NCBI GenBank assembly: GCA_963573305.1
Contig: OY754339.1
Span: 10,463,941-10,527,940 of the forward strand
Length of the DNA: 64,000 nucleotides
Direction: 5' to 3'
DNA from: Pyrrhosoma nymphula
Taxonomy: Eukaryota > Arthropoda > Insecta > Odonata > Coenagrionidae
Shown piece by piece: positions 35,984-47,500 of the stretch; the stretch's first letter is position 1, and each line of letters starts with the position of its first letter. The notes under the pieces were generated by a model. It did no database searches. It saw nothing but the letters and a program-made list of their open reading frames with translations, and was not told the origin of the DNA. A program made the translations under genes and the position numbers.

Positions 35984-36870
35984 ATGAAAAACCACAAAAT
36001 TAAGACTTGGATGCTCAAAGACATGGCCACCAGTGATCTTATGAGAATCTACCCGTGGTGTTTCTCGAATTACGCTAAGAACCGCACAAATTTCATCCTA
36101 ACCAAACCTACTGACGGGTAACCAGCTATAAATCTGGTTCAAATATTGAACCATCTTTTTCGAAACTTCAATCTGTTTTATGATGACGGAAATTATAATG
36201 ACGTGACTCCATACTTCTTATCCGAAAGATGAACGGATATTCTGCGCAATGAATTATATCGGTGCATGAAAATTGGCAAGTGAACTAACACTGATCACCA
36301 TAGATTTTTAATTTTGTAACCAATGATTATGATTTAGGAACCAATGAATATAGCTACCCTTTATGTCGAAGCCATAGTCCGGGTATTGAAGGATTCATAG
36401 GACAAATAAACATGGCTGCTATTGAAAATAACCCCTTGAAATGAAAACGACAAAGTTTAGACTTGGATGCTCAAACTTGCCCACCAGCGATTTCATGAGA
36501 ATCTCCCTGTGATGTTTCTCGGATTACGCTAAGAACCGCACAAATTTCATCCAAATCCAACTTATGGTCGAATAACCAGCTATAAATCTGGTTCAAATAT
36601 AGACCCATCTGTTTCGAAACTTTACTAACTGTTTTAAGATGGCGGAAATTATAATGACGTCACTACATGCATCGTATCCGAAAGAAAAACAGAAATTCTG
36701 CCCAATGAACGACATTCATGCATGACAATCGACAAGTGCACTAAGAATCACCATAGATTTTTTATTTAGCAACCGAAACCAATGATTGTGGCTACCCTTT
36801 ATGCCGAAGGCGCAGTCCGTGTGATGAAGGATTCATAGGTCAAATAAACATGACTGCTGCTGTAAATACT
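35984..36870 (+). repeat. Tandem duplication, offset ~456 bp
   Basis: 35984-36432 and 36441-36870 align throughout. Shared landmarks include AGACTTGGATGCTCAAA (36003 and 36459), TTACGCTAAGAACCGCACAA, CCAGCTATAAATCTGGTTCA, GGAAATTATAATGACGT and GAAGGATTCATAGG. Divergence is about 15 to 20 percent by eye. The second unit runs directly into the Helitron Rep-like frame at 36870-37309; the first unit does not. Confidence 0.85.
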
Positions 36871-37309
36871 CCTTATGACGTTCTCAACCGCTGGACAGTA
36901 TCCTTCTCTCCGATTCTGATACCAAATGCACATATCAACGTTAAATTGCGCAACTCAACTGAGTCAATTAATGCAAATATATTTATGTACGCAAGGGAAG
37001 CGATCAAGCTGTTATTCACTCAGAAGACGGCTCAAGAGAACCGTAGGGACGAGGTGACCATCTATCAACCTGGGTGCTATTTAAGTAGTAATGAGTCCGA
37101 GTGGCCCATTTTTGGGTTTCCCGTCCATTAAAGAGGACAAACAGTCACCCATCTCTCCGTGCACCTGAAAAACGGTCAGTGTATCTACTACAACGAGCAC
37201 AACATACAAGATAGGTTACAAACTCCTCAAATTAACACGCTGAAAGTTTTTCCTCAGGCTTTGTGGTTTTCTTTTAAAAATAAGTTCAATGTTTCTCACA
37301 TCCGTTGAA
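36870..37309 (+). pseudogene. Helitron Rep/helicase protein fragment
   Basis: The frame encodes NRWTVSFSPILIPNAHINVK, then INANIFMYAREAIK, TAQENRRDEVTIYQPGCYLS, SNESEWPIFGFPVH, a stop at 37129-37131, then VTHLSVHLKNGQCIYYNEHN. In Helitrons the order NRWVVPYNP..HINVE, IKYLFKY..KG, D.YQ.GRYIS..EA.WRI..FPIH, and HL..HLENGQRVYF lies across the end of the Rep domain and the linker to the helicase. The first tyrosine of the Y2 motif appears replaced (NANIFMY for KYIFMY). It is an isolated fragment with no helicase domain after it. Confidence 0.75.
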
Positions 37310-39889
37310 TTTCAACGGGCACCTTCCGCTAGTACTAATATATAAATATACCATGGTCCTTGGTAACGACTACAATAGGTGGTCTTTCTCCGAAATGTTC
37401 CTGATTCAACCCTTTGGAAAATGTGCGTACCGCAAATGAAATGCGTGCATGTCGTTGCAAATTTTACATTTTCTAATTCAGCCACCATTCTTGAAGCGCA
37501 ATAACATTAATTATTAATATTTGATTAAATTTATTGAACAAATTTTGTCTCATTTGTAATTTACTTAATCAAATTTAACATATTTTGTTATTTCCCTTTA
37601 TATTTCATTATTTTCAAGCATTTGCGACTACACATCACATTATAAAGAAGGAAGTTTCAAAACCAATAATAATTGAGGAATCATGCTTTGGTTTCGATGC
37701 GATACTCACCATACTCATATAATGGCATATTATGTTTTCTTTTTTTTCTGTATTATGGTTGAGCAATATAGTTACGTATACAATGTGATCATGGAGTTCA
37801 AAATTAATTAAATGTTTCTAAAAGAACTCCACCGAAATTTGTTACCGAGTTTTTCTCCTAATTGATTATGAGATAATCTCAAGAACGAGTAACATGAATG
37901 CAAGTGAGATACTCAAAAACAATTATGGAAACTATAGTTTAAATCTGTAAATGCTTTAAAATTATGTTTATGGTATTCCATGTTTGTGGAAACGTCGTTT
38001 GGATAAATATAGGTTGCTTAGTTTTCAGTGACACATATTTCAGAAACATAATACTTTTATGTCCTTTGAAGATGAAGATAAAAACACTATTGACATTTGC
38101 AAGTAATATTTAGCAAACACCATTACAAATATTGTACGCTGTCACCCGAATGCATATTGACTCACCAACGAGGGGAAGTTCACGATGGCAAAAATACCAT
38201 TTGATATTGATGAGAAACCGGTCTACACAAATGATTATACATTTACCATAAATTAGCATCGGCATTTAACAATGCATTATTGTGTTCACACACATTAATT
38301 AAAATATATTGTTCGTTATAAAGATTGTATTGAAAAACATATTATTATACTAGGATGCATCGCTTGCTACACCACCGGAAATTTTGTTAGTACTGTTGAC
38401 TGATATTTAGAATTTAATTTAAAAAAAAACAATGCCTGCAAGCGATTAAAAATGAACTTCAAAATTTTACATTATTTTGTACGACAGTAGATGTGAATGA
38501 CCTGGAAACTGGCCTGAAGTTTTAAGTTGGAAAAAAGTATCCTATAATCTGCGTTATTCAACATTTTACACTCATCAATAGTATAAACATTTATCTAATA
38601 TTGGAAAAAGTTTTATATGTGTAATTGAAAAATCTTAAAATTGAAGAAGAAGAACGTTAAATGGTAATTTGGCAGTTTTAGGCTAATCATTTCAACCAAT
38701 GAAGGAATTTTCTCTTTTACTAGGCAAATTATTGTATTTGGCCTCATTCATCATTCATGTAAATTATTTTACCAAATTCATTCATTGGAACACCCATCTT
38801 TCGAATATTTCCTGTTAATTTTTTGCTTCTGATTCCGATGAACTCAAGTTTTATTTGCTCAAAAAACGGTCCCTTGTTAGGAGATGTTTACTTTGTGAGC
38901 GAAAGAGTAGTTAATTTGATTTATTGCAAAGTTAATTTGATTTAATGACGGCGATGATTTTCGACAGGGGGAATTTCTTCTGATTGATCAAATACAAAAG
39001 TCTAATCGAGAATACCATCTGGGTGTTAATTCCTCCCGCAGGCATGTTAGCTCTTCTGACAAGGAGTAAAAAAAATGGAAATCCAGGTTCATAAAAATGA
39101 CCGATTTGCCAAATTCGTTAAGAATTCACTACGTAGAGCATGTCACCGTAGTTCTCTTTATTTCTCTTCGGGTCTTTTTGTCAATATATCTGACTGAGAG
39201 CTTTCACTTGAACACCATCGTGAAAAATAAAGTTTCACTTCCAATGATTCCATTTCCTCGATAAAAAATGAAAATTTTCAGGAAAGCGTTTTATCCGATT
39301 TTAAAATAATATCTGTAAAACCTTTTGCCTTTTGAGATTAATTTTCATCTCGGAGTCGTCATTTGACCGTAAAAAGACCCTGTAAAAAATAAATTGTAAT
39401 TATTCATGTATTAATGGATCAACGGGCCGGGATCAGGGACTAATAATGCATGAGTTTACAAATACTTTCTTTCACTCTTTTTCCCGTTTTCACTCTTTCG
39501 ATATTTAAATAGAAAGAAACTCACGAAAAACAGCCTGGCAGGGAGAAAACCGGCTTCAAATCAATCTTCAATCGCAGATTTTTAGCACAACTGGGCTTGG
39601 CTAGAATTTGACTGAGTGATTGTCCAATATTTTTCAGAAAGTTATCGTCCCTATCTGATCACAATATATTACGTTCTTAATCGCCTTATCTGCCGAAGTA
39701 AATATGGCAACGTAAGATAGCATTATTGTTAGCCATCATAATTCTTTCAATCCTAAAATTTGTTGACTACAACCCTCCATTTTATCTGTTCTCAGCTAAA
39801 TCTCTGATATCCCTGTATCTCTTCTTTTAATAACACATTTTCCTGGTCATTGTACGGCCTGTTTCAAATTGTGGTCTACCCGTCCAGAT
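37310..39889. other. AT-rich DNA, nothing recognised
   Basis: About 2.6 kb without notable open frames or repeat ends. Confidence 0.5.
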
Positions 39890-40250
39890 CTTAGTGCACA
39901 TATATATCTGAATCAACAAAATACCTTTCAAGCCACCTCAAGGGTGTGTGGCAGGAGGTGAGAAGTCACAAACAAGAATTACACTGTATCCGATTTAAGT
40001 TAGTTCAACTATTGGTACATTAGCATAAATCTCTAATGCTTGTCAGGAGGTAAAGCTCCACAAACATCCGCATTACTATAGGTATCAATGTTAGAGGTAT
40101 CGTTAGTATTTATCAGATACATAAATGGTCAGAGATACAGGAATTATAGTGAAAGCATGCACGGCGTTCTGTTAGCACAACATTGGAATGCACGTACTCT
40201 TATTATGAGGACAGAGCAAGATTTCATATTAGACATCAGACGTAGGTATT
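39890..40250 (-). repeat. CR1-like LINE 3' UTR copy
   Basis: Homologous over its length to 22840-23200: CAAGCCACCTCAAGGGTGTG, TGGCAGGAGGTGAG, ATTACACTGTATCC, ATTAGCATAAATCTCTAATG and GCATGCACGGCGTTCTGTTAG. The TAGATG-type tail at the left end is mutated. Confidence 0.65.
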
Positions 40251-40271
40251 AATTGCAGTGATGAAAAATGC

Positions 40272-40621
40272 AAAGCACTTGCAGTTTTCCACCAATAAGA
40301 GATTTAATACAACTGTTTTCTCTGTTATTGCATCATCTTCAAGTGAAGCTTTCAGTACCAGGACCATAGGAGCAATGGCAGGACTCTGCAGCTCAAAACT
40401 AAGCGTAGCTTTCAATATATAGGTTCAAATATACACCCTATTTCTGTTTCCCACCCTGTTGTTTCTACTTACCCTACCCTGATTGATCCCTCTCTCCTCC
40501 CTCACCCTCATTTTTCATCTAGATATTTGAACCTCCATTTTGAAAGCTTCGCTTGGTGATGATGTAGTAACATCGAAACTAGTCTTATTAAATCTTTGAT
40601 ATAAGACAAACTGCAAGTGTT
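40272..40621. repeat. Inverted repeat pair with hammerhead-like motif
   Basis: Left arm 40272-40353 and right arm 40541-40621 are inverted copies (GCACTTGCAGTTT against AAACTGCAAGTG, GTGAAGCTTTCA against TGAAAGCTTCGC) separated by about 187 bases. The right arm on the plus strand carries GTGATGA (40556-40562), a TGT/ACA stem and GAAACTAGTC (40575-40584). That is the hammerhead order with self-complementary ACTAGT then C. Position 3 of the core is G instead of C, so it is probably inactive. Confidence 0.6.
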
Positions 40622-43200
40622 TTCTTCTGTCATAATGGAACGGTTCCACTACATCACACCTGAATGTGGATTTTATGATCAACAGCCTTGCCTTGTCTGA
40701 CGTCACATGCCTAAGGGTTGCTCTGGAGACAACGTTCCTCATCAATAGCGTTCCGGATGACATCACTAGTGTATTCTAACTGTACCTACTGTCTATTTCC
40801 TGTGAATTCGTATGACTCAACAACACTATCCTCCGAGCTAAATATATCTACAACCCTGTATAACAACGGAAGGGTTACAGGGCCACCACGTGAATAATTG
40901 CCGGATAAACTCCTTCACTAACTTCAATTACCTTAATTGGTATGTTTTATGAAAGTGATATCAAAGAAAGGGACGACTGAGTTCCTTGATTTTCTGCCTT
41001 TTTCTTGTCAAACACAATCAGCGGAGATCACGCAGTAGATAACAGTTTCATGGTTCTAGATTTAAAAACTCGGCCTCATTCGTATCTCCTTTCCGAGCGT
41101 ATAGTTCAATTAAGACTAAGTAGCGCTAGTTAATAATTGAACGTTCACTTTCCCTCTGTAATAGAGGAATTGACTTAAAGCTGGTTTCAACTCAGTTTCC
41201 CCTCGTTAAGTCCATCAGCCTCGTTAAGTTGGTAATTTCCTCAATGATGGATCATTTGACGGAATCTCTTCAAAGTATTGTTTTGTTTATTAATTATAAT
41301 TATGAATTTAAATTACATTTCATCGGCTAGAGAGGGATTTTCCGCCATATTTCGCTATGTACCGCAAATAACAATCACAAATTAAATCCCACCATCATGA
41401 ATTTTCGCACGATAAATTGAGTGACGCTGCCGTTAATTAGAGGAAATAATTGACGTAGAGAGTAAATAACTAGATCAAAATTTATTAACACCAATGTAAT
41501 ATTGATACAATCCTGGTTCAGCTAATCAGCGTCATCTATGCGTATTCCGACCGCACATGAATTTTATATACTTTTATCCTGGGTTAAGCAGAGTAAAGTT
41601 GGTAGTTGAGACCTACTCCTGGATAAAGATGGTGCCAGATGGTGGATCATTGAACCCAAAACTTCGGTTTAGGCAATAGTGTTTCTTACGCAAATAGTTG
41701 GATGTTAGGTGTTTTATGGAATAGAGAATATTTAGAATAGAAGATTTAGCTGTCTTCTATCCTAGGAAGAGTGAAGACATTTCTACGAAAACTAAGATAC
41801 TGTCAGAGCAGTTAGTGAAGGTAAAAGATTGTGAATGAATTGAGTAACCCATCTCACATGTTAAATAATAAATACGATCCACTGAAAGGGAAATATTATA
41901 TCTCATTGACTTCATATTTTTCAATAATAAATCTCTGTATCAGAAAGCAATTAAGAGAGTCGTCCATTAAAGTTTGATAGTGAAGCAAGAAATATTCGTC
42001 ACTTTCATAAACCCTCCTGTTAAGTTTTAAAAATTAATGCCAATTCTCCTCAGTTCATCACGGAAGCCCTTTCAACGCATCGACCCGACGTTAACACCCG
42101 ACGTCTCAAGAGAAACATCTTTGGCTACCACTTTCCCTCCCATTCTTGCCAGACTCAAAAGCGTCGTCCATTCTTCCTTAGATGTCTCCCTGCTCAAGAA
42201 CCTTCCCCCAAGTAATCAGCTCCTCTTACCCGCTCCGTGAAAATGCAAATTAGTAATGAGAGCCATTGTCACTCGAGGTAAAACTGGAACCACTTCTTCT
42301 CCAATACCACCTCTCCCCCACCATCTCACCACTCCCTCTTTACATCGCTGCACTCGCCCCCTAGGCTCCATGTCTGTCGTATGATGCAAACTAGAATGGT
42401 TTGCATAAAAATAATATTTTATTCTAATTTATATAATGCTTTCGGGCGTTCCTCCGCGTAGTGTCTTCTCACGGCAGCAGTTTCTCCAGCCATCCTACTG
42501 GCATCTTTAAGTCAGATGAAAACAATCATCTTTATTAAGGCAGGTAACTTTATTTCAAGATGCCACACACGAGGAAAGGAAAGTAAATTCATATTTTTAG
42601 GGAACAAAATCGTTCAGAAACCATCCTTTAACCATTCACGCACCCTTTTTGCTTACGTATTGCTAGTCATACAGGAGCAGACCCTTACGCGTCCCTCTTG
42701 TAAGTCAAAGTATATAGTCTTCTGACGGAGGAGGATAGAAGGAGCAAATCATCACAAAGTAAATTTTTTCTCCAACACACCTCTTGGTGAAATGCTCGGT
42801 GCACATCTTGCAAAAAAGGGCTTAGTACTCACGTGAATACAGTAATTTCCTTCGTTTAATGAACAAAAGGTTTTTTACATTACTCAGTTTAGTGATTAGG
42901 ATTAATTGATTAATCTGTAAATGTTAACAGTTCGTTTATATTCCAGTGAACGTAACGAAAAAGTTTTACCACATTCCTCTTCGAAACCATTTTCACGCAA
43001 AACAACAACCATTAACAATTTTCGACATCACTCACAAACGAAGAACAGAAACAATGAATATAGTCCTCTACGCTTTGGATTAAAGCTATTATAGTTTGAA
43101 ACAAATATAATAAATAATAAAAATTAAATATTTACTTTAATTAGAAAGAGGAATGAAGTGGTCTGAGATATAAATACTAGAACTATTACTTCACAAGGTG
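40622..43200. other. AT-rich DNA with a CT-rich patch
   Basis: 42040-42360 is pyrimidine-rich. No coding or transposon signal recognised elsewhere. Confidence 0.45.
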
Positions 43201-43272
43201 GACATATGAAAATTTCTTTAAGTCTCTCCTAAGGCTGACATATGAAAATTTCTTTAAGTCTCTCCTAAGGCT
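43201..43272. repeat. Perfect 36-bp tandem duplication
   Basis: 43201-43236 and 43237-43272 are identical, starting GACATATGAAAATTTC. Two units. Confidence 0.95.
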
Positions 43273-43663
43273 TAGATCACTCTTCTTGACGAATATATAG
43301 TTATCTTTTTTCCAAGTCTCCTAGCTTCAAAGTCTAAGTGAGGCGATCAGCCCAGTCCCAAATGCCACCCACTCTATGCTTCATCCCCCGGTGGTTCCGG
43401 AGGGCGAATTGGTAATGAGCGCCATTGTTGGCGGCGATCAAACCGATGAGTTTGAGCAGCTGAGCAGGGGTTGAATGAGGAGTGAAAGGGTCCTTGTGTG
43501 CGCGCTATAACAGGGTTCCCCTCTCCTCCACACGTCGTCTTTTCACCCCGCCGGCCGCTCAAATGGACCGTGTTGTAATGCCGGCATGTTAGCACAGCAA
43601 TCGAGGCAAACGTTGCGCCCGAAATTGAAACTGGTTTTGCTTACGACTGTTCTTGCCATCATA

Positions 43664-43850
43664 TTAGAGGCAATTACAAGACTATCTATTACCATAATTA
43701 TGATTTTTAAAACCTTTAATTTAGCCAAGTAATTTTAATACACACATTAGGATCACTTTCTTCAACGAGTGATTTCAACATGAGCGATTTTAAAGGTTGA
43801 AAATTAATGGAGTTTGATACAGATTCAGAAAACAACATATTATAAATATT
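43664..43850 (+). repeat. Dispersed repeat R1, copy 1
   Basis: Aligns in the same orientation with 63482-63665: GAGGCAATTACAAGAC, ATTATGATTT, CCAAGTAA-TTTAAT, TTCAACGAGTGATTTC and CAGAAAAC blocks. Noncoding, family unknown. Confidence 0.6.
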
Positions 43851-44395
43851 TTCCGTTCCACCGGGTTTATATATTTCTTCCATTAATTTCACTATAGAGT
43901 ATCATATACAAGAAATAACTTACAATATCCTGAAGATGCTTAAGTGTAATGTAACCAGTTGAAGTAATGATCACTCCTTCTGTTGTACGTTATTATTTTA
44001 TTTTGTATTTGTCTAAATTTACCGGGCTATACTTATACTCGTACCCAGTTAAGCAATTTCAGTGCCTATTTTCACTATTAAAGCCAATGACAATGCATGA
44101 TGCACCCTCTCGCTCTAGTTACAAGAGAACCAGTTATGAGAGCTGCTCTACAGGGCCAAAAGTATCATTTTTTCAGAGCAGTTTTCATTTCAGTTATTTA
44201 TGTAGTATTCAGTTTTTATGAAGACCTACGACGTAATCGTAAATTTGTATGTAATAATTCTAATCTTGATTGTACTTTTTGCTCCTCAAGTTTTTTCTGA
44301 TAATCTGAACTTTATCCTGGGAATGAAAATTTTATTAATATATTTTCGTGTATAAAAGGCTTTGGCTCTTCATATTGTAGGAAATCCTTCCTTTA
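43851..44395. other. AT-rich DNA, nothing recognised
   Basis: No element or gene signal. Confidence 0.4.
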
Positions 44396-44769
44396 AACTA
44401 CAGTCTTGACGTGGTGGAAGGACTTGCAAGTTTCAATGGCCTCTACAACTGAACTGGCAGGAGCAATTACTATTGCCCCTGGTTGGACCACCCATGCCAG
44501 AAAGGTCAAGGGGTAGGTGGCCAGACAAAAGCTAACTCCATGATGGTGTCACGTTAAAATTGCCGTTGTTAAGCGAGGGTGGAAGTTCCCCTTAAAATAT
44601 CAATAAACCAGAATATGAAAGTCGTTCACAGAGAAAGAATCGTGGCAAATAAGGGACGCTGCCCTCTAGGGCGGGTGTCGTGCCCGGCAGTGGGGGAGGC
44701 AAGGCCTCCGCGGTCTTCATCACGCGAAACTTTTGCACAACGTCATCAGAAGGTACAAGGAATAGGAGG

Positions 44770-45014
44770 GAGAGGAAGAAGATAATGAGAAAGAGGAGGA
44801 ATGAAGAAGTAAAAACAGGAAATTGGAACGTTAAGAATATGATGAGGGCTGAAAAGCTAGTAAATATTAAACAGGAAATGGAAAAAGGGAAAATAGATGC
44901 TCTAGGGCTGTGCGAGATGAGATGGAGGGAATAGCGTGGACTATTGTAGTGATAGTTACAAGATAAACTACAATGGGGTAGATGAGAGTAAACGTGGGGG
45001 AGCTATGGTATTTT
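44770..45014 (+). pseudogene. LINE apurinic endonuclease domain, N-terminal part
   Basis: Encodes VKTGNWNVKNMMRAEKLVNI, then KIDALGLCEMRWRE, a frame break, and YKINYNGVDESKRGGAMVF. The asparagine in WNV and the glutamate in LCEMRW correspond to the first catalytic residues of exonuclease-endonuclease-phosphatase fold nucleases of LINEs. The domain nicks target DNA to prime reverse transcription. The frame breaks after MRWRE (stop at 44932-44934) and is cut off by the nested insertion at 45014. Confidence 0.75.
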
Positions 45015-45121
45015 TCATTTCAGTATTCTACCACCTGATTGGTAGGTTTTTGGAAATTCCTTATCCTGCATCCCAATTTCTGAAACATTGTCTTATTTTC
45101 CCTCATACTGATGTCCTAACC

Positions 45122-45361
45122 TTAGATCCATCTTAAATTCCTCATAGATAAATTCCTCTCTCTACCTCTTCTTGTTTCGTTTAGAATTCCTATCCTCTTC
45201 CTTCCTCTTCCACGCTTCCCCAGTGTTCTCCCCTCTATCACTCTCTTCAATCTTCTTCGAACCTCCGCCATCATCTTTCTCTCCCCTCCAGCCATATTTA
45301 ATGCCATCTCGTTCGTCTTCAGCGCCTCCCAGTTCCCCATCTCCGTCATTCTTAGAGATTT
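45122..45361 (-). pseudogene. LINE ORF C-terminal end
   Basis: Encodes ALKTNEMALNMAGGERKMMA, then RLKRVIEGRTLGKRGRGRKR. It matches the C-terminal tail of the RT ORF at about 63140-63350 but lacks about 20 residues between AEVRR and RLKRV. Together with 45667-45900 on the other side of the insert it completes the 3' part of the nested LINE. Confidence 0.75.
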
Positions 45362-45666
45362 GATGATGGAAAACATATAATATTTCCTATAAAAACACAA
45401 CGACGTTGCGCTTTATGTGGAAAGAAAACCACGAGAATTTGTAAACGCTGTAATGTTGCATTGCATGACCGATGTTTTTCTGATTTCCCTGAAAGTTAAA
45501 CTATTTCAGTGATCTCTTATGAATATGTGATGAGCATTCGCTAACGGCAAATTCACTTTTTGAAGTGATATTCTTTTTCAAACCATTACAGCTTTTTATG
45601 CTTGAATGTCAATTCAAATGTATTGCGATAAACATTTTTACATGGTATTATATATATATATTTTTT
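45362..45666 (+). mobile_element. Insert carrying a piggyBac-type transposase C-terminus
   Basis: The nested LINE is interrupted here: its coding resumes cleanly on both sides. The inserted ~305 bases are on the opposite strand to the LINE ORF. They start with a cysteine-rich reading frame and continue with AT-rich sequence ending in a (TA)n run. No TTAA duplication or terminal CCC/GGG was seen, so this is a fragment rather than a whole element. Confidence 0.5.
45389..45499 (+). pseudogene. piggyBac transposase cysteine-rich C-terminal domain remnant
   Basis: A 36-codon tail ending in a stop encodes KTQRRCALCGKKTTRICKRC, then NVALHDRCFSDFP. The spacing C-x2-C, C-x2-C, then L-H-x2-C-F is that of the cysteine-rich DNA-binding domain that closes piggyBac-family transposases, which recognises the transposon ends. 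The catalytic DDD domain is not present nearby. The stop falls where the family proteins end. Alternative: another small zinc finger. Confidence 0.5.
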
Positions 45667-45926
45667 TGCTCTCAAACCCACACCTCCAGCGTCTCATGTT
45701 TACATTCATCCTCCCTTCGTAATAACTAAGTTTCTCACCCATACAGAGCCACTCTCTATATAAGAGTTTTTTACCAGTCTTTTCTTTATATCTCTTCTCT
45801 GACGCCCCCCCCCCCTCTCATCAATTCCCTTCTTTATGAAAATGCTTCTTTAGCCAAGGAAATTCTACATCTGACTTTCCAACCACTAAAGCCGTTCTCC
45901 TCCAAAATACTACTCAGATAAGTAAA

Positions 45927-46850
45927 CTACTCTACCTGCTCTATTATGAGCCCTCCTACCCGTGTGTTTCTCCCCACCTTCTTACTTCTAGAAAATCTCA
46001 TCACTTTCGTCGTCTTAAGATTTATCTTCGTCCCATACCTTTTACACTGAACCTCTAACGCATTCATTATTGATTGTAACCCATTGGCTGACTGACAAAC
46101 CAATGCTTGATCATCCACAAATCTCGCTGGCTTTATTAGATCCCCACCTACCTTTATTTCTACCTCCATTCCCCCACATACCTCCCTTACCATTTCTTCT
46201 GAATACACGTTAAAAAACAACGGTGATAGTGGGCTCCCCTGCCGCACTCCCTATCTTATCACGGCCGATCCCGATTCTCCATCGGCTACCCTAACTTGCG
46301 CCGTCTAGTTCATATATAAATTCCGAATGAGACGCCTGTCCCTCCAAATGGCCCCCGATTTCTTCATCACTCCCATTAATTTCGTCTAGTCCACCCTATC
46401 AAACGCCTTATCGAAATCTATGAAGCAAGCAAAAACATCCTGCCCATACTCTAGGTTTCTTATACTAGCGTCCTCATCACCGCTGTACTGTCTCGCGTTC
46501 CCGTCCCTCTCCTAAACCCGAACTGGTCGCCACCCAGGTATTCATTAGCCTTCTTTTCTAGCCTTCTGTTTATAATTCTTCTACTACTACTTTAGCCACG
46601 TGGGATATTAAGCTTATTGTCCTATAGTCTTCGCACGTTTTTGCCTTGCTCTTTTTCGGTAACGGAATTAGTGCTGTCTTCGCAAAGTACTCCGGCCACA
46701 TTCTATCTTCATGTAAGTGAAAACAGTTTTTCTCCATACTCTTTAGAAACACTGCAGGAATGTTATCTATTCCATTTCATACCTCTTAGTGCACTCTCCA
46801 TTTCGCCATCAAAGTTACCTGATCCGATGCCATATTAGTCGATGTCGTCT
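45927..46850 (-). pseudogene. LINE reverse transcriptase palm, pseudogene
   Basis: 46752-46570 encodes MWPEYFAKTALIPLPKKSKA and CEDYRTISLISH. 46247-45927 encodes MRQGSPLSPLFFNVYSEEM, the catalytic box as ARFVDDQALV, and KTTKVMRFSRSKK. FADD has become FVDD, which keeps both aspartates. The segment between (motif A region, about 46560-46260) is present but broken by stops. The enzyme would copy LINE RNA at the nicked target. Confidence 0.8.
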
Positions 46851-47102
46851 TTCCTTTTAATATCTAGCGTACTACGCTTTATTTCCTCACATAAAGCTCT
46901 TTAACATATTCCTTCCATATCTCCCGGATCTCTTCTGGTTCTGCTATCAACTTCCCTGTCTTTTGCGTTATCCTTGCCATTCCCCTTCCCTTATTTTAGT
47001 CCGTCAGTTCATTTAATTTCCTTTTTAATGCATTTAGTCTTCCTTCTTGTTGGCACATCTCTAACGAGTCGATCTGTTCTCCCCACCATGCCTATCTTTC
47101 TA

Positions 47103-47500
47103 ACTAGTAACTCTTCGGAGGAAAGGTGTATGGGGCATACGAACAACTAGAAGAGACAAAGAGAGAAGTCCCGGGCTATAAAAGTCTGGTAATGAAGGTC
47201 ATCTGGAAAGCAGGCGAGAATGGGAGGGATGGATTGGAAGCAGTAGGGAAAAGGGCAAGGGAGAAAAAGTGACCACGGGGAGAAGGCAGTTGAATTTTGT
47301 AGAAGAAATAAATTAGTAGTTACAATCACTAGGTTTCATTACAAACATCACTCCAGGCGTGGGTACACGCAGATAATGCCAGGTAATACCGAAAGTTTTA
47401 GGAAGTGTCTACAACAGTGTAAAAACTGGCAAAGATATCCAGGGGCGGATGCAGACTCGGATCATAACATATTTATGATGAACTAAGATGTTGGATTCAA
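47103..47500 (+). pseudogene. LINE endonuclease domain, C-terminal part
   Basis: In shifting frames it encodes YGAYEQLEETKREVPGYKSL, LNFVEEINLVVTITRFHYKH, HSRRGYTQIMPGNTE and NWQRYPGADADSDHNIFMM. The last segment holds the S-D-H signature closing LINE endonucleases. By comparison with the family about 60 residues between this and 45014 are missing, which suggests loss at the time of the nested insertion. Many stops. Confidence 0.75.

Larger units (their letters stand above)
45014..47102 (-). mobile_element. Nested 5'-truncated LINE copy, inverted
   Basis: Reading the minus strand from 47102, homology starts at the segment WWREQIDALE of the copy at 61.2-63.5 kb and runs to the 3' terminus near 45014. 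The 3' block matches the 3' end of that copy at 63425-63475. 5' truncation and a defined 3' end are hallmarks of LINE insertion. A foreign insert (45362-45666) interrupts it. Confidence 0.8.
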
